A DNA stretch of 64,000 nucleotides from NCBI RefSeq assembly GCF_014646075.1, contig NZ_BMMT01000004.1, positions 204,200 to 268,199 of the forward strand. Reading direction: 5' to 3'. Shown piece by piece: positions 1-9,739 of this stretch. How positions within the stretch are numbered: the stretch's first letter is position 1; every line of letters starts with the position of its first letter. Below the pieces are notes generated by a model. It was not told the origin of the DNA. It did not search any database and saw nothing but the letters and a program-made list of their open reading frames with translations. This DNA is from Saccharopolyspora thermophila. GTDB taxonomy: Bacteria; Actinomycetota; Actinomycetes; Mycobacteriales; Pseudonocardiaceae. Made by a program: the position numbers and the translations under genes.

Positions 1-543
1 GTCCCAGCCCTTGGCCAGGCCCTCGGCACCCGAGGCGCAGGCCGACGCGGGGGAGTGCACTCCGGCGCGGGCCCGCAGGTCCAGGCTGACCATGGCGGCC
101 GGGCCGTTGGGCATGAGCATCGGGACGGTCAGCGGCGAGACCTTGCGCACCCCGCCGGTCTCCAGCAGGTCATCCTGCTGCAGCAGGGTCAGCGGGCCGC
201 CGATGCCGGTGCCCAGCGACACCCCCAGCCGGTCGGGGTCGACCGGTTCGGAGTCGTCGGTGGGCAGCTCGAAACCGGCGTCCGCCCACGCCTCGCGGGC
301 GGCGATGACCGCGATGGCCTCGCACCGGTCCATCCGGCGCAGCTGCACGCGCGGCAGCACCTCGCTCGGCTCGACCGCCAGCGGCGCACCGATCCTGGCC
401 GGCAGCTCGTAGCGGTCCAGCCACTCGGCCTCCAGCCGGCGGATGCCGGTCGCGCCGTTGAGCACCCCGTCCCAGGTGGATGCGACGTCACCGCCCAGCG
501 GCGTCGTCGCGCCCAACCCGGTGATGACGACCTCGGTGGTCAT
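1..543 (-). CDS. fabF: Beta-ketoacyl-ACP synthase II (FabF), N-terminal part, cut by window edge
   Basis: Condensing enzyme of type II fatty acid synthesis that elongates acyl-ACP with malonyl-ACP in the cytoplasm. Only the first 181 residues lie in the window. The protein opens MTTEVVITGLGATTPLG, a typical KAS-II start, and the nucleophile motif ASACASG places the active-site cysteine at about residue 169. The catalytic histidines would lie beyond the edge. Its ATG overlaps the acpP stop (ATGA), so it is translationally coupled to acpP at the distal end of the fab operon. Family and role are certain; the 3' end is not visible. Confidence 0.96.
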   Translation of the reverse strand, partial: MTTEVVITGLGATTPLGGDVASTWDGVLNGATGIRRLEAEWLDRYELPARIGAPLAVEPSEVLPRVQLRRMDRCEAIAVIAAREAWADAGFELPTDDSEPVDPDRLGVSLGTGIGGPLTLLQQDDLLETGGVRKVSPLTVPMLMPNGPAAMVSLDLRARAGVHSPASACASGAEGLAKGWD

Positions 544-791
544 GCGTTCTTGGTGATGTAGTCCACCGCATCACCGACGGTCTTGAGGTTGGCCAGTTCG
601 TCGTCCGGGATCTTCACCCCGAACTTGTCCTCCGCCTGCACGGCGATCTCGACCATGGACAGCGAGTCGATGTCCAGGTCGTCGACGAACGACTTGTCGG
701 TGGTCACGTCGGCGGCGTCGACCCCGGCGACCTCCTCGACGATGGCGGCGAGGCCCTCGGTGATCTGCTCGTTGGTCAGCTCGTTCGACAC
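540..791 (-). CDS. acpP: Acyl carrier protein
   Basis: 83-residue carrier protein that holds growing acyl chains as thioesters on a 4'-phosphopantetheine arm. The attachment motif DIDSLSMVEI is present with the modified serine at about residue 43, and length and acidity fit AcpP. I chose GTG at 791 because an AGGAAGGA ribosome-binding site lies just upstream and the product then begins VSNELTNEQI; the longer open frame upstream is Arg/Pro-rich and not ACP-like. It lies 70 nt downstream of fabH and overlaps fabF by four bases, as in the streptomycete fabD-fabH-acpP-fabF order. Confidence 0.97.
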   Translation of the reverse strand: MSNELTNEQITEGLAAIVEEVAGVDAADVTTDKSFVDDLDIDSLSMVEIAVQAEDKFGVKIPDDELANLKTVGDAVDYITKNA

Positions 792-861
792 GGGATGGTT
801 CCTTCCTCGTTCTTGCGTTGTGCACCGAGGGCCCTCGCGGGCCCGCGGTAGTTTGGGGGGC

Positions 862-1842
862 TCAGGGGCAGACGGCGACCTGCGCCGAGTACGACAGCCC
901 GGCACCGAAGCCCACGAGCAGCATCACGTCGCCGCTGCGGATCTCCCCGGCAGCCCGCATGTGATCGATCGCCAACGGGATCGAAGCCGACGATGTGTTG
1001 CCGGAGTAGACGATGTCACGCGCGACCACGAGGTCCTCACGCGCACCCTGACTCTGCAGCTTCCGCGCGATGGCCTCGATGATCCGCAGGTTCGCCTGAT
1101 GCGGCACCAGGACGTCCACATCGGACAGCTGGAGTCCGGCGGCCTCGACCGCGCGGGCCGCCACCGGGGCGATCCGGGTGGTCGCCCACCGGAAGACCGA
1201 CTGCCCCTCCTGGTGGATGTACTTGCCGTCGCGCAGGTAGATCAGGTCCACCAGGTCGCCGGCGCTGCCCAGCACGCTCGGCCCGAGCAGCGGCTCCTCG
1301 GACGGGCCGACCACCGCCGCGCCCGCGCCGTCGGCGAAGATGATGCAGTTGGCCCGGTCCTGCCAGTCCACCCACTCCTGGAACCGCTCCGCCCCGATCA
1401 CCAGCACGTTGCGGGCCGACCCGGCGCGCACCGCATCAGAGGCCGCCGACAGCGCGTAGACGAACCCGGCGCAGGCGGCGTTGAGGTCGTAGGCGCTGCG
1501 GGCCTTGATGCCGATCTGGTCGGCCACCTGGGCCGCGGCGTTGGGGATGCCGCCCGGCATGGTGCAGGTGGCCACGATCACCTGGTCCACGTCCGACGGC
1601 GACAGGCCCGCGTCGGCGACGGCCTTGGCCCCGGCCTCCACCGCCATGCTGACCACGGTCTGGTCGTCGTCGCCGAGGCGGCGGTGCACGATGCCGACCC
1701 GCTGCCGGATCCACTCGTCGTTGGTGTCCACGATCTTGGCCAGGTCGTCGTTGGTGACGATCCGGTTGCCCTGCGTGCTGCCGAAACCCAGCAGTTTGGT
1801 TCCGGGCGGGGGCGTGGTCTGGGCAATGCGGGGACGGGTCAC
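862..1842 (-). CDS. fabH: Beta-ketoacyl-ACP synthase III (FabH)
   Basis: Initiates fatty acid synthesis by condensing an acyl-CoA starter (branched or acetyl in actinomycetes) with malonyl-ACP. The 326-residue protein carries the full KAS-III triad: Cys124 in NAACAGF, His248 in VPHQANLR and Asn282 in SGNTSSAS. The GTG start overlaps the fabD stop (GTGA), giving translational coupling. N-terminal residues 1-15 are extended and proline-rich compared with E. coli FabH, which is common in actinomycetes. Starter-unit preference cannot be read from sequence alone. Confidence 0.97.
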   Translation of the reverse strand: MTRPRIAQTTPPPGTKLLGFGSTQGNRIVTNDDLAKIVDTNDEWIRQRVGIVHRRLGDDDQTVVSMAVEAGAKAVADAGLSPSDVDQVIVATCTMPGGIPNAAAQVADQIGIKARSAYDLNAACAGFVYALSAASDAVRAGSARNVLVIGAERFQEWVDWQDRANCIIFADGAGAAVVGPSEEPLLGPSVLGSAGDLVDLIYLRDGKYIHQEGQSVFRWATTRIAPVAARAVEAAGLQLSDVDVLVPHQANLRIIEAIARKLQSQGAREDLVVARDIVYSGNTSSASIPLAIDHMRAAGEIRSGDVMLLVGFGAGLSYSAQVAVCP

Positions 1843-2759
1843 GCGTCGCTCCCGAGCAGTTCGGCGACCTTGTCCAGGTCGTGTGGGGTCTTGAGGGCGA
1901 CGGTCGTGACGCCCTTGAGCTCGCGGCGCACCAGGCCGCTGAGGACTCCCGCGGGCGGGAGTTCCACCGTCGCCCGCACCCCCCGCTCGGCCAGCGCGGC
2001 CATGCAGCTGTCCCAGCGCACCGGGGCGGTCACCTGGGCGACCAGCCGGTCGAGGACCTCGGCGGCCCCGCTGACGACCGCGCCGTCGGCGTTGGACAGC
2101 AGCGGCAGGGTCGCGTCGGCGGCGGTCACCTTCTCCGCGTGCTGGGCCAGGGCCTCCTGCGCGGGAGCCATGAAGCGCGTGTGGAAGGCCCCGGCCACCG
2201 GCAGCGGGCGGACCCGCGCGCCGGCCGGGGGCTCCGCGCCGAGCTGTTCCAGGGCGGACAGGCGGCCCGCGGCGACGATCTGACCGGCGCCGTTGCGGTT
2301 GGCCGGGTCGAGACCAAGCTGTTCGAGGTGCGTGATCACGTCGTCCGGGTCGCCGCCGAGCACGGCGGACATCCCGGTCGGCTCCAGCGCGCAGGCCGCG
2401 GCCATCTCGCGGCCGCGGACGGCGGCCAGCGCGACCGCGTCGTCGGCGTTGAGGGCCCCGGCCACGGCGGCGGCCGCCAGCTCACCGACGGAGTGCCCGG
2501 CGACGTGCGTGTCGGCGGGGATGGTCACGCGGCGGCGCAGCTCTTCGGCGGCGATCAGCGACAGCGCCACCACCAGCGGCTGGGTGACCGCGGTGTCCTT
2601 GATCTCGTCGGCGTCGGCGGTGGTTCCGAGCCGGATCAGATCCAGGCCGGTCACCTCGGACCAGGTGCCGAGGCGCTCGGCGACACCGTCCAGCTCGAGC
2701 CACGGGTTGAACATCCCTGGGGTCTGCGACCCCTGTCCGGGGGCGAGAAGCGCGATCAC
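1839..2759 (-). CDS. fabD: Malonyl-CoA:ACP transacylase (FabD)
   Basis: Transfers malonyl groups from CoA to ACP, supplying extender units for FabH and FabF. The protein has the acyltransferase start VIALLAPGQGSQTPGMF, the nucleophilic elbow GHSVGE with Ser90, and the partner His193 in GAFHTRFM. I chose GTG at 2759 because the conserved family N-terminus begins there; the open frame extends far upstream but reads as noise. No strong Shine-Dalgarno precedes this GTG, so a short or leaderless transcript is possible. Product is 306 aa, normal for FabD. First gene of the fab operon, 239 bp downstream of fasR. Confidence 0.95.
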   Translation of the reverse strand: MIALLAPGQGSQTPGMFNPWLELDGVAERLGTWSEVTGLDLIRLGTTADADEIKDTAVTQPLVVALSLIAAEELRRRVTIPADTHVAGHSVGELAAAAVAGALNADDAVALAAVRGREMAAACALEPTGMSAVLGGDPDDVITHLEQLGLDPANRNGAGQIVAAGRLSALEQLGAEPPAGARVRPLPVAGAFHTRFMAPAQEALAQHAEKVTAADATLPLLSNADGAVVSGAAEVLDRLVAQVTAPVRWDSCMAALAERGVRATVELPPAGVLSGLVRRELKGVTTVALKTPHDLDKVAELLGSDA

Positions 2760-2998
2760 TCTTGCTACTGAACACGCCCAGAGCGGGTCCACGTGATGTC
2801 GACAGAGACGAAGTCCGGCCGCCAAAGTTGTGGAGTGTCTACAAGCGTCGTCGCGGGACTGTGCCGCCGAGTGAGAAATCCTTGTCGGCTGTGTCCGGAT
2901 GATGACGGACCGGTGAGCGCCCGCCAGGCCATGTTCCCAAAGCGCCCGCGCACCGGCCAGGCCCGGCGGGCCGACGACCGCGACATCACCCGGTGGGC

Positions 2999-4213
2999 TC
3001 ACCACAGGCCGCGCGCCTTGGCCAGGCGGCCCACGGCGAGCCCCACCCGCAGCACGTGCGCGTCGCGGGCGTTGGACGGGGTGCGCCCGGTGAGCTCGGC
3101 CACCCGCCGCAGCCGGTAACGGACGGTGTTCGGGTGCACGTACAGCTGGCGCGCGCAGTTCTCCAGCACGCCGCCGACCTCCAGGTAGGTGTCGACGGTT
3201 TCCATCAGCGCGCCGCCGGCGTCCACCAGCGGCAGCACGATCCGCTCGACCAGCTGCCGCTCCGCCTCCGGGTCCCCGGCCAGCGCCCGCTCCGGCAGCA
3301 GGTCACCGGAGGGCACCGGGCGGGGCGCGGTGGGCCAGGCCACCACGGCCCGCAGCGCCGACATCGCGTCGCCCGCCGACCGGTGCGCCTCCGCCAGGCT
3401 CGGCACCGTCGGGCCCACCACGACCGGGCCGTCGTCGAAGGCCTCCGACAGCCGCCGGGCCGCCTCCTGGGTGGCGCGGTCGTCACCGAGCCCGCCGAAC
3501 ACCACCACCAGCCGGGACCCCTGCACGCCCAGCAGCACCGGGCAGCCGACCCGGGCGGCGCGGCTGCGCACCTGGTAGACGATCGTCGGCGGGTCGTCCG
3601 ACGGGGCGTTGCCGACCAGCACGGTCGCCTCCGAGGACGGCTCCCAGCCGAGCGCGGCGGCGCGCGACAGCAGCGACTCCTCCGCGTCGCCGCGGACGAT
3701 GCCGTCCACGACCAGCGCCTCCAGCCGCGCGTCCCAGGCGCCGCGCGCCTCCGCGGCGGCCGCGTAGGAGGTCGCCGCGGCGAACGCGATCTCCCGGGTG
3801 TAGCGCAGGATCGACTCGGTCAGCAGGATCCGCTCGTGCTCCTGGTCGGCCAGTTCGGGCAGCCGCTGCTCGAACACGTCGATCGCGACCCGCACCAGCT
3901 CCAGGGTCTGCCGCAGGCTGACCCACCGGGACAGATCCCGCGGCGCGGTCCGGAACGCCTCGGCGGTCAACCGGATCGCCTCGGTGGGGTCCTGCAGCCA
4001 CGCGACGAAGTTGGCGACCCCCGTCTGGGTCACCAGCAGGACGCTGGCCCGCTGGTCGGCGGGCAGCCGACGGAACCACGGCAGCCGCTGCTCCATCGCG
4101 GTAACGCTGGCGCTGGCAAGCCCACCGGAGCCGTGTTCGAGGCGGCGCAGGGTGGCCGCGGAGATCTGCCGCTGCATACCGGTATCCCGCTCACCTGCGC
4201 GTTCGGTGCTCAT
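2999..4213 (-). CDS. fasR: FasR-type PucR/CdaR-family transcriptional activator
   Basis: 404-residue regulator with a GGDEF-like middle part and a C-terminal PucR-type helix-turn-helix around residues 350-380 (ENCARQLYVHPNTVRYRLRR). In streptomycetes the protein encoded immediately upstream of fabD in this orientation (FasR) activates the fabDHPF operon. Position and architecture match, so the same job is inferred here. The 239-bp gap to fabD should hold its target promoter. The start ATG at 4213 is the first in frame. No signal sequence or membrane segments. Confidence 0.88.
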   Translation of the reverse strand: MSTERAGERDTGMQRQISAATLRRLEHGSGGLASASVTAMEQRLPWFRRLPADQRASVLLVTQTGVANFVAWLQDPTEAIRLTAEAFRTAPRDLSRWVSLRQTLELVRVAIDVFEQRLPELADQEHERILLTESILRYTREIAFAAATSYAAAAEARGAWDARLEALVVDGIVRGDAEESLLSRAAALGWEPSSEATVLVGNAPSDDPPTIVYQVRSRAARVGCPVLLGVQGSRLVVVFGGLGDDRATQEAARRLSEAFDDGPVVVGPTVPSLAEAHRSAGDAMSALRAVVAWPTAPRPVPSGDLLPERALAGDPEAERQLVERIVLPLVDAGGALMETVDTYLEVGGVLENCARQLYVHPNTVRYRLRRVAELTGRTPSNARDAHVLRVGLAVGRLAKARGLW

Positions 4214-4440
4214 GGCTCCAGAATCGCACGTCGCTGATCAGGCCCGGCGGGCAGCGGTGGGCGCGGTCCGCGGTCTCACCGAGGGCGATCGATTGATTAC
4301 TCGGCATCTCTGATCACGCGAACAGGTGGAGGTGCTCACCCGGTGGGTGGGGCCCGGCCATTTTCCCGTGCTGGAGCGTGTCGTTCGACGCCGGTCACGC
4401 CACCATGAGGGAACGCACCAAGCCAGGAGGGTGATCAGCT

Positions 4441-5310
4441 GTGGCCTTGCCTCTCGTCTGGCTCGCGGACGTGCTGCGCGCCGCCGGGCTGACCGTCGTG
4501 GAAACCGACGGCTGGCGCGAGCGGACCGCGACCTCGGGACCGCAACCGGCGCCCGTGGGCGTGCTGGAGCACCACACGGCCACCACGGCGTCCTACGACA
4601 ACCCGGCCCCGAGCGTGCAGCTGTGCATCGACGGCCGCCCCGACCTCGCTGGACCGCTGTGCCACGCGCTGATCGGCTTCGACGGCGTCGTGCACACGAT
4701 CGCCGCCGGGCGCGCGAACCACGCCGGCAGGGCGAAGGCGTCCGGGCCCAATCCGGGCGGCGACGGCAACGCACTCTACGTCGGTTTCGAGTGGGACTAC
4801 CAGGGCGTGCACCAGGGGCCGAGCCCGGCGCAGTACGCCGCCGCGCTGAAGGCGACCGCGGCGGTGCTGAACCACCTCGGGCGGCCGATGGACGCGGCGC
4901 GCGGTCACAAGGAGACCAGCGTCACGGGCAAGATCGACCCCGGGCACGTCGACATGGACCGGTTCCGCGCCGAACTGGCGGGCAGGCGTGGGCCGGGCGG
5001 CATGACGCCGGAACAGGACGCGGTGCTGCGGCGGCTGGAGCACGAACTGCTCGGTCCGCGCGGGCCGAACGGCGAGATCCAGGGGTGGCGGACCGAACTC
5101 GGGCCGCGCACCATCGTCGCGATGCTCGTCGACCTGGTCAACGCGCTGGTGGCCAAGCCGCAGGCCCCGGCGCCCAACGCGGACATGATCAAGGCAGCCT
5201 TCCGAGCCCTCCCGCCCGACCAGGCGGCCCCGCTGCTGGCCGAACTCGTGCGCATCCAGCAGGCCCGCCAGCTCCCCCCGGAACAGCACGCCGAACAGGC
5301 CACGAACTAG
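4441..5310 (+). CDS. Peptidoglycan N-acetylmuramoyl-L-alanine amidase (Amidase_2), endolysin-like
   Basis: 289-residue protein whose first 180 residues form an Amidase_2/PGRP-type zinc amidase. Putative metal ligands are the His pair in VLEHHTA, the NHAG histidine and the C-terminal GHVDMD segment; the enzyme should cleave the MurNAc-L-Ala bond. GTG at 4441 follows an AGGAGG site at 4425-4430. The N-terminus (VALPLVWLADVLRAAGL) is soluble and strongly resembles actinophage lysin A openings. There is no signal peptide, so export is unexplained. The C-terminal 100 residues are Ala/Pro-rich with a predicted helix. No holin or phage genes are nearby, so it may be a domesticated phage lysin. Confidence 0.85.
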   Translation: MALPLVWLADVLRAAGLTVVETDGWRERTATSGPQPAPVGVLEHHTATTASYDNPAPSVQLCIDGRPDLAGPLCHALIGFDGVVHTIAAGRANHAGRAKASGPNPGGDGNALYVGFEWDYQGVHQGPSPAQYAAALKATAAVLNHLGRPMDAARGHKETSVTGKIDPGHVDMDRFRAELAGRRGPGGMTPEQDAVLRRLEHELLGPRGPNGEIQGWRTELGPRTIVAMLVDLVNALVAKPQAPAPNADMIKAAFRALPPDQAAPLLAELVRIQQARQLPPEQHAEQATN

Positions 5311-5325
5311 CCGTCGGCACCGCGT

Positions 5326-5559
5326 TCAGCGGCCGTGCGCGGCGCGGCGCCGCTGCCGTTCGTCGCGGCGGCGCTGGAGGCGTTTGACCAGGGCGGGCTG
5401 TTGCTGCAGCGCCTCGGGCTCGTCGAGGAGGCGGTTCAGCCGCTGGTAGTAGCGGTTCGGGGACACGCCGAAGCGCTCCTGGATGACCCGTTCCTTGTTG
5501 CCCTGGTAGTGCCAGTGCTCCTGCTCGAAGGCGAGGATGGCGCGGTCCATGTCGTTCAT
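5326..5559 (-). CDS. DUF3263 small protein
   Basis: 77-residue protein of the actinobacterial DUF3263 family. It opens MNDMDRAILAFEQEHW and contains the family segment FGVSPNRYYQRLNRLLD, which looks like a helix-turn-helix. The C-terminal third is Arg/Gln-rich (basic). A DNA- or RNA-binding role is plausible but unproven. It converges on the amidase gene with only 15 bp between the stop codons. An AGGGGACG-type site precedes the ATG. Confidence 0.85.
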   Translation of the reverse strand: MNDMDRAILAFEQEHWHYQGNKERVIQERFGVSPNRYYQRLNRLLDEPEALQQQPALVKRLQRRRDERQRRRAAHGR

Positions 5560-5752
5560 CCGACGTCCCCTCCTCGGCGCTGTCGATCTGCCGAGATCTT
5601 ACTCGCAGGGGCACGGGTGTTCGATCAGCCATCCGGCTTGTGAGGGGCGCGTGCGGGCGCTTTTCCCTCCGCGTCGCGGCTTCTGTGACGCACCGCACGT
5701 ATCGCTGCCGGAACAGGGTCGGCGCGGACGATGTTGTCGCCAGTGACCTGAT

Positions 5753-5883
5753 CGTGCGCTCCGGGGCTCGGTGCAAGTCCGAACCGGCGGTGACAGTCCG
5801 CGAACCGGCTTCCTCGCGGGGGCCGGCCGAACCGGTGGAATTCCGGTGCCGACGGTGAAAGTCCGGATGGGAGGCAGCGCACG
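5753..5883 (+). promoter_or_regulatory. FMN riboswitch (RFN element)
   Basis: Matches the RFN aptamer core: closing stem CGTGCGCT (5753-5760) pairs with AGCGCACG (5876-5883). Conserved blocks ACCGGCGGTGACAGTCCGCG, the GGTGGAATTCC segment, CCGACGGTGAAAGTCC and GGATGGGAGGCAGC occur in the right order. It ends 87 nt before the pnuX/ribM start, and a GC-rich foldable expression platform lies between. Binding of FMN should shut off the transporter downstream. Confidence 0.95.
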
Positions 5884-5970
5884 GGCGGCTGAACACGGCC
5901 GTCGACGCCGGGCGCCGACGGCTGCCGTCCGCGCACCCCGGCGCGCGCGTCGCCGGTGGGAGGAGCGGGC

Positions 5971-6612
5971 GTGCGAACTGTCGCGGAATGGTTGCTCGGC
6001 AACGGGATCACCGTGCTGGGCCAGCAGATCTCCTGGGCCGAACTCGTCGGGCAGCTGTGTGCGCTGGCCGTGGTGTTCCTGGCGCAGCGCCGGACCCTGG
6101 CGACGTGGCCGGTGCAGGTGTCGGCGACCGTGCTGCTGTTCGCCGTCTACGCCTCGGTCCACCTGGGCGGGCTGGCGATCCGGCAGGTGATGATCCTGCT
6201 GATCTCGCTCTACGGCTGGTGGGCATGGAACCGGCGCAGCGACCCGGTGTACGGCGTCGCGGTCCGCAGGGCCCGGCCGGTGGAGCGGCTGGTGCTGCTG
6301 GCGGCGCTGGTCGCCGGGACGTCCGCGTTCGCCCTGTTGCTGACGGCCCTGGACGCCTCCTGGGCACCGTGGCCGGACGCCTGGATCTTCGTCGGCACCC
6401 TCGCCGCCTTCTGGGCGCAGGGCCGCGGTCTGGTCGAGTTCTGGCTGGTCTGGCTGGCCGTCGACGCGGTCGGCGTGCCGCTGCAGGTGGCCTCCGGGCT
6501 GTACTTCAGCGCCGCGGTGTACGTGGTGTTCGCGGTCCTGGTGATCCACGGCTGGTGGAGCTGGAACCGCACCGCGAAGGTGCAGCGGGAGCGCGCCACC
6601 GCGACGGTCTGA
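5971..6612 (+). CDS. pnuX: PnuC-family riboflavin transporter (PnuX/RibM-like)
   Basis: 213-residue integral membrane protein with about seven hydrophobic segments and two PnuC-like aromatic repeats (LYGWWAWNR near residue 85, VIHGWWSWNR near the C-terminus). PnuC-family proteins facilitate vitamin uptake. The FMN riboswitch just upstream marks this one as a riboflavin importer rather than a nicotinamide riboside one. I chose GTG at 5971, preceded by GGGAGGAG at 5958-5965; an in-frame GTG at 5956 would overlap that site. A symmetrical terminator follows. Membrane location is certain; substrate is inferred from the riboswitch. Confidence 0.88.
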   Translation: MRTVAEWLLGNGITVLGQQISWAELVGQLCALAVVFLAQRRTLATWPVQVSATVLLFAVYASVHLGGLAIRQVMILLISLYGWWAWNRRSDPVYGVAVRRARPVERLVLLAALVAGTSAFALLLTALDASWAPWPDAWIFVGTLAAFWAQGRGLVEFWLVWLAVDAVGVPLQVASGLYFSAAVYVVFAVLVIHGWWSWNRTAKVQRERATATV

Positions 6613-6623
6613 TCAGCGCTTTC

Positions 6624-6652
6624 GAGGGGCGCCCGGGCGAAGGGCGCCCCTC
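6624..6652. terminator. Bidirectional stem-loop between pnuX and aceE
   Basis: Perfect 11-bp stem, GAGGGGCGCCC at 6624-6634 and its complement at 6642-6652, with a 7-nt loop. It sits between the convergent stops of pnuX (6612) and aceE (6678), so it can serve both strands. No long T-tract is present, as is usual in this GC range. Confidence 0.75.
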
Positions 6653-6677
6653 ATTGCGCACCGGAGCCGGCTGGCGG

Positions 6678-9443
6678 TCACGCCACGCCGGGGTCCGAGG
6701 TCTGCGGACCCGCGGCCTGGACGTCGTCGAGCCGGTAGCGGCGCGCGGCCTCCACCACCTGCGACCGGTCCATCTCGCCGGCGCGCGCCAGGGCGGCCAG
6801 CGTGGCGACCACGGTGGACTCGGCGTCCACCAGGAACACCCGCCGCGCGGCCGGACGCGTGTCGGAGAACCCGAAACCGTCGGTGCCCAGGCTCACCATG
6901 TCGCCGGGCACCCACGGCCGGATCAGGTCCGGCACCGCGCGCATCCAGTCGCTGACGGCCACCACCGGCCCCGGGGCCGCCGACAGCGCCCGCGTCACGT
7001 ACGGCACCCGCGGCTCCGCTCCCGGGTTCAGCAGATTGTGCCGGTCGACGGCCTCGGCCTCCCGCCGCAGCTGCGACCACGACGTCGCCGACCACACGTC
7101 GGCCTGCACGCCCCACTCCTCGGCCAGCATCCGCTGTGCCCGCAGCGCCTCCGGCATGAGCACGCCGGCGGCCAGGATCTGCGCCCTCGGCCCGGAACCG
7201 CCCGGTGCGGCCTGGTAGCGGTACAGGCCCCGCAGCAGGCCGTCGACATCCAGGTCCGCGGGCTCCGCGGGCTGCTGGTAGGGCTCGTTGTAGACGGTGA
7301 GGTAGTAGAAGACGTTCTCGGCGTCCTCCCCGTACATCCGCCGCAGGCCGTCCTTGACGATGTGCGCCACCTCGAACGCCCACGCCGGGTCGTAGGCGAT
7401 CACCGCCGGGTTGGTCGCCGCGATCAGCTGCGAGTGCCCGTCGGCGTGCTGCAGGCCCTCACCGGTCAGCGTGGTGCGCCCGGCGGTCGCGCCGAGCACG
7501 AACCCGCGGGCCATCTGGTCGGCGGCGGCCCAGAAGCTGTCGCCGGTGCGCTGGAAACCGAACATCGAGTAGAAGATGTAGACTGGGATCATCGGCTCGC
7601 CGTGTGTGGCGTAGCTGGTGCCCGCCGCGGTGAACGACGCGGCCGACCCGGCCTCGTTGATGCCCTCGTGCAGGATCTGCCCCTGCTCGCTCTCCCGGTA
7701 GGCCAGCATCAGCTGGTAGTCCACCGGCGTGTAGAGCTGGCCGAGCGGGTTGTAGATCTTCTGTGACGGGAACATCGAGTCCATGCCGAACGTGCGTGCC
7801 TCGTCCGGGATGATCGGCACGATCCGCGGCCCGATCTCCTTGTCCTTGGCCAGGTCCTTGAGCAGCCGGACGAAGGCCATCGTGGTGGCCACCTCCTGCT
7901 TGCCCGACCCACGCCGGATCACGTCGTAGACCTTGTCGCCGGGCAGCACCAGCGGCTTGGCCTTGACCCGGCGTTGCGGCAGGTAGCCGCCGAGCTGGCG
8001 GCGCCGCTCCTGCAGGTACTGGATCTCCGGCGCGTCCGGGCCGGGGTGGTAGTACGGCGGCAGGTACGGGTCCAGCTCGTCGTCGCTGATCGGGATGCGC
8101 AGGCTGTCCCGGAACAGCTTGAGGTCGTCCAGCGTCAGCTTCTTCATCTGGTGCGTGGCGTTGCGGCCCTCGAAGTGCGGGCCGAGCCCGTAGCCCTTGA
8201 TCGTCTTGGCCAGGATGACGGTGGGCTGGCCGTGGTGCTCGGTGGCCGCCTTGTAGGCCGCGTAGATCTTGCGGTAGTCGTGCCCGCCGCGGCGCAGGCC
8301 CCAGATCTGGTCGTCGGTGAGGTGCCGGACCATCTCCTTGGTGCGCGGGTCGCGGCCGAAGAAGTGCTCCCGGACGAAGGCACCGTCGTTGGCCTTGTAG
8401 GTCTGGTAGTCGCCGTCCGGGGTGGTGTTCATCAGGTTCACCAGGGCGCCGTCGCGGTCGGCGTGCAGCAGCGCGTCCCACTCGCGACCCCAGATCACCT
8501 TGATCACGTTCCACCCGGCGCCGCGGAAGAACGCCTCCAGCTCCTGGATGATCTTGCCGTTGCCGCGCACCGGGCCGTCCAGCTGCTGCAGGTTGCAGTT
8601 GACCACGAAGGTGAGGTTGTCCAGGCCCTCGTTGGCGGCCACGTGCAGCAGGCCGCGCGACTCGGGCTCGTTCATCTCGCCGTCGCCCAGGAACGCCCAC
8701 ACGCGCTGCTGGCTGGTGTCCTTGATGCCGCGGTCGTGCAGGTAGCGGTTGAAGCGGGCCTGGAAGATCGCGTTCATCGGGCCCAGCCCCATGGACACGG
8801 TGGGGAACTCCCAGAAGTCCGGCATCAGCCGCGGGTGCGGGTAGGACGGCAGCCCGCCGCCCGGCCCGGCGTGCGAGTACTCCTGGCGGAACCCGTCGAG
8901 CTGGTCGGCGGTCAGCCGGCCCTCCAGGAACGCGCGGGCGTAGACGCCGGGGGAGGCGTGGCCCTGGATGTAGAGGTGGTCACCCCCGCCCGGGTGGTCC
9001 TTGCCGCGGAAGAACCAGTTGAAGCCGACCTCGTAGAGGCTGGCCGAGGAGGCGAACGAGGAGATGTGGCCGCCCACGCCGACGCCGGGGCGCTGCGCGC
9101 GGTGCACCATCATCGCGGCGTTCCACCGCATCCAGGCCCGGTACCGGCGCTCGGTCTCCTCGTCGCCGGGGAACCACGGCTCCTGCTCGGTGGGGATGGT
9201 GTTGACGTAGTCCGTGCTGGTCAGCGACGGGACGCCGACGCCGCTCTCGCGGGCCCGCTGCAGCAGCCGCAGCATCAGGTACCGCGCCCGCTGCTGCCCG
9301 TTGGCCGCCAGCACCGAGTCGAAGGACTGCAACCACTCCTCGGTCTCCTGCGGATCGATGTCCGGCAGGTGGGAGGCGAGACCGTCCCGGATGACCCGCA
9401 CCCGCTGGGTGGGGACGGCGGTGTCGTTGTTGAGCGGGGACAA
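6678..9443 (-). CDS. aceE: Pyruvate dehydrogenase E1 component, homodimeric type (AceE)
   Basis: 921-residue thiamine-diphosphate enzyme that decarboxylates pyruvate for transfer to the lipoyl E2 of the PDH complex. The TPP motif runs from [10 protein letters not shown] to [16 protein letters not shown], and the transketolase-like segment [11 protein letters not shown] lies in the second half. I chose TTG at 9443, because GAGGAG sits five bases upstream and the product begins [17 protein letters not shown]; the frame upstream is unlike the family. Single gene facing divergently from the DUF3052 gene. Single-chain AceE is normal in actinobacteria. Confidence 0.95.
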   Translation of the reverse strand: MSPLNNDTAVPTQRVRVIRDGLASHLPDIDPQETEEWLQSFDSVLAANGQQRARYLMLRLLQRARESGVGVPSLTSTDYVNTIPTEQEPWFPGDEETERRYRAWMRWNAAMMVHRAQRPGVGVGGHISSFASSASLYEVGFNWFFRGKDHPGGGDHLYIQGHASPGVYARAFLEGRLTADQLDGFRQEYSHAGPGGGLPSYPHPRLMPDFWEFPTVSMGLGPMNAIFQARFNRYLHDRGIKDTSQQRVWAFLGDGEMNEPESRGLLHVAANEGLDNLTFVVNCNLQQLDGPVRGNGKIIQELEAFFRGAGWNVIKVIWGREWDALLHADRDGALVNLMNTTPDGDYQTYKANDGAFVREHFFGRDPRTKEMVRHLTDDQIWGLRRGGHDYRKIYAAYKAATEHHGQPTVILAKTIKGYGLGPHFEGRNATHQMKKLTLDDLKLFRDSLRIPISDDELDPYLPPYYHPGPDAPEIQYLQERRRQLGGYLPQRRVKAKPLVLPGDKVYDVIRRGSGKQEVATTMAFVRLLKDLAKDKEIGPRIVPIIPDEARTFGMDSMFPSQKIYNPLGQLYTPVDYQLMLAYRESEQGQILHEGINEAGSAASFTAAGTSYATHGEPMIPVYIFYSMFGFQRTGDSFWAAADQMARGFVLGATAGRTTLTGEGLQHADGHSQLIAATNPAVIAYDPAWAFEVAHIVKDGLRRMYGEDAENVFYYLTVYNEPYQQPAEPADLDVDGLLRGLYRYQAAPGGSGPRAQILAAGVLMPEALRAQRMLAEEWGVQADVWSATSWSQLRREAEAVDRHNLLNPGAEPRVPYVTRALSAAPGPVVAVSDWMRAVPDLIRPWVPGDMVSLGTDGFGFSDTRPAARRVFLVDAESTVVATLAALARAGEMDRSQVVEAARRYRLDDVQAAGPQTSDPGVA

Positions 9444-9739
9444 GGGAACTCCTCGACTACGTCGTGGATGTGGCAGGGTGTCCGGACAGTGACGTCCGAC
9501 ACTCCCATGGTCCCCCATGGCAGGGGTCGATGCGTACATCCGGCGGCAACACCGCCCGCACCAAGGCTGTCGGTGCGGTCTTCACCGGTCTAGAGTCGAA
9601 TCTCTACGCGTTGCTACGGCGTGTCGTGCCGTCAGCAGTTGCGCCGGTGGCGGTTGGCAGTGTTCGCTATCGGCCAGGTCGACAAGGAGTGCGGCGCTGA
9701 ACGGTCGCCGCACCGGTGCATTGGAGGAGTGAGAAAGCC

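Noticed and set aside
4441-5310. Prophage
   Set aside because: Only one lysin-like gene; neighbours are chromosomal metabolic genes, with no capsid, tail, integrase or holin.
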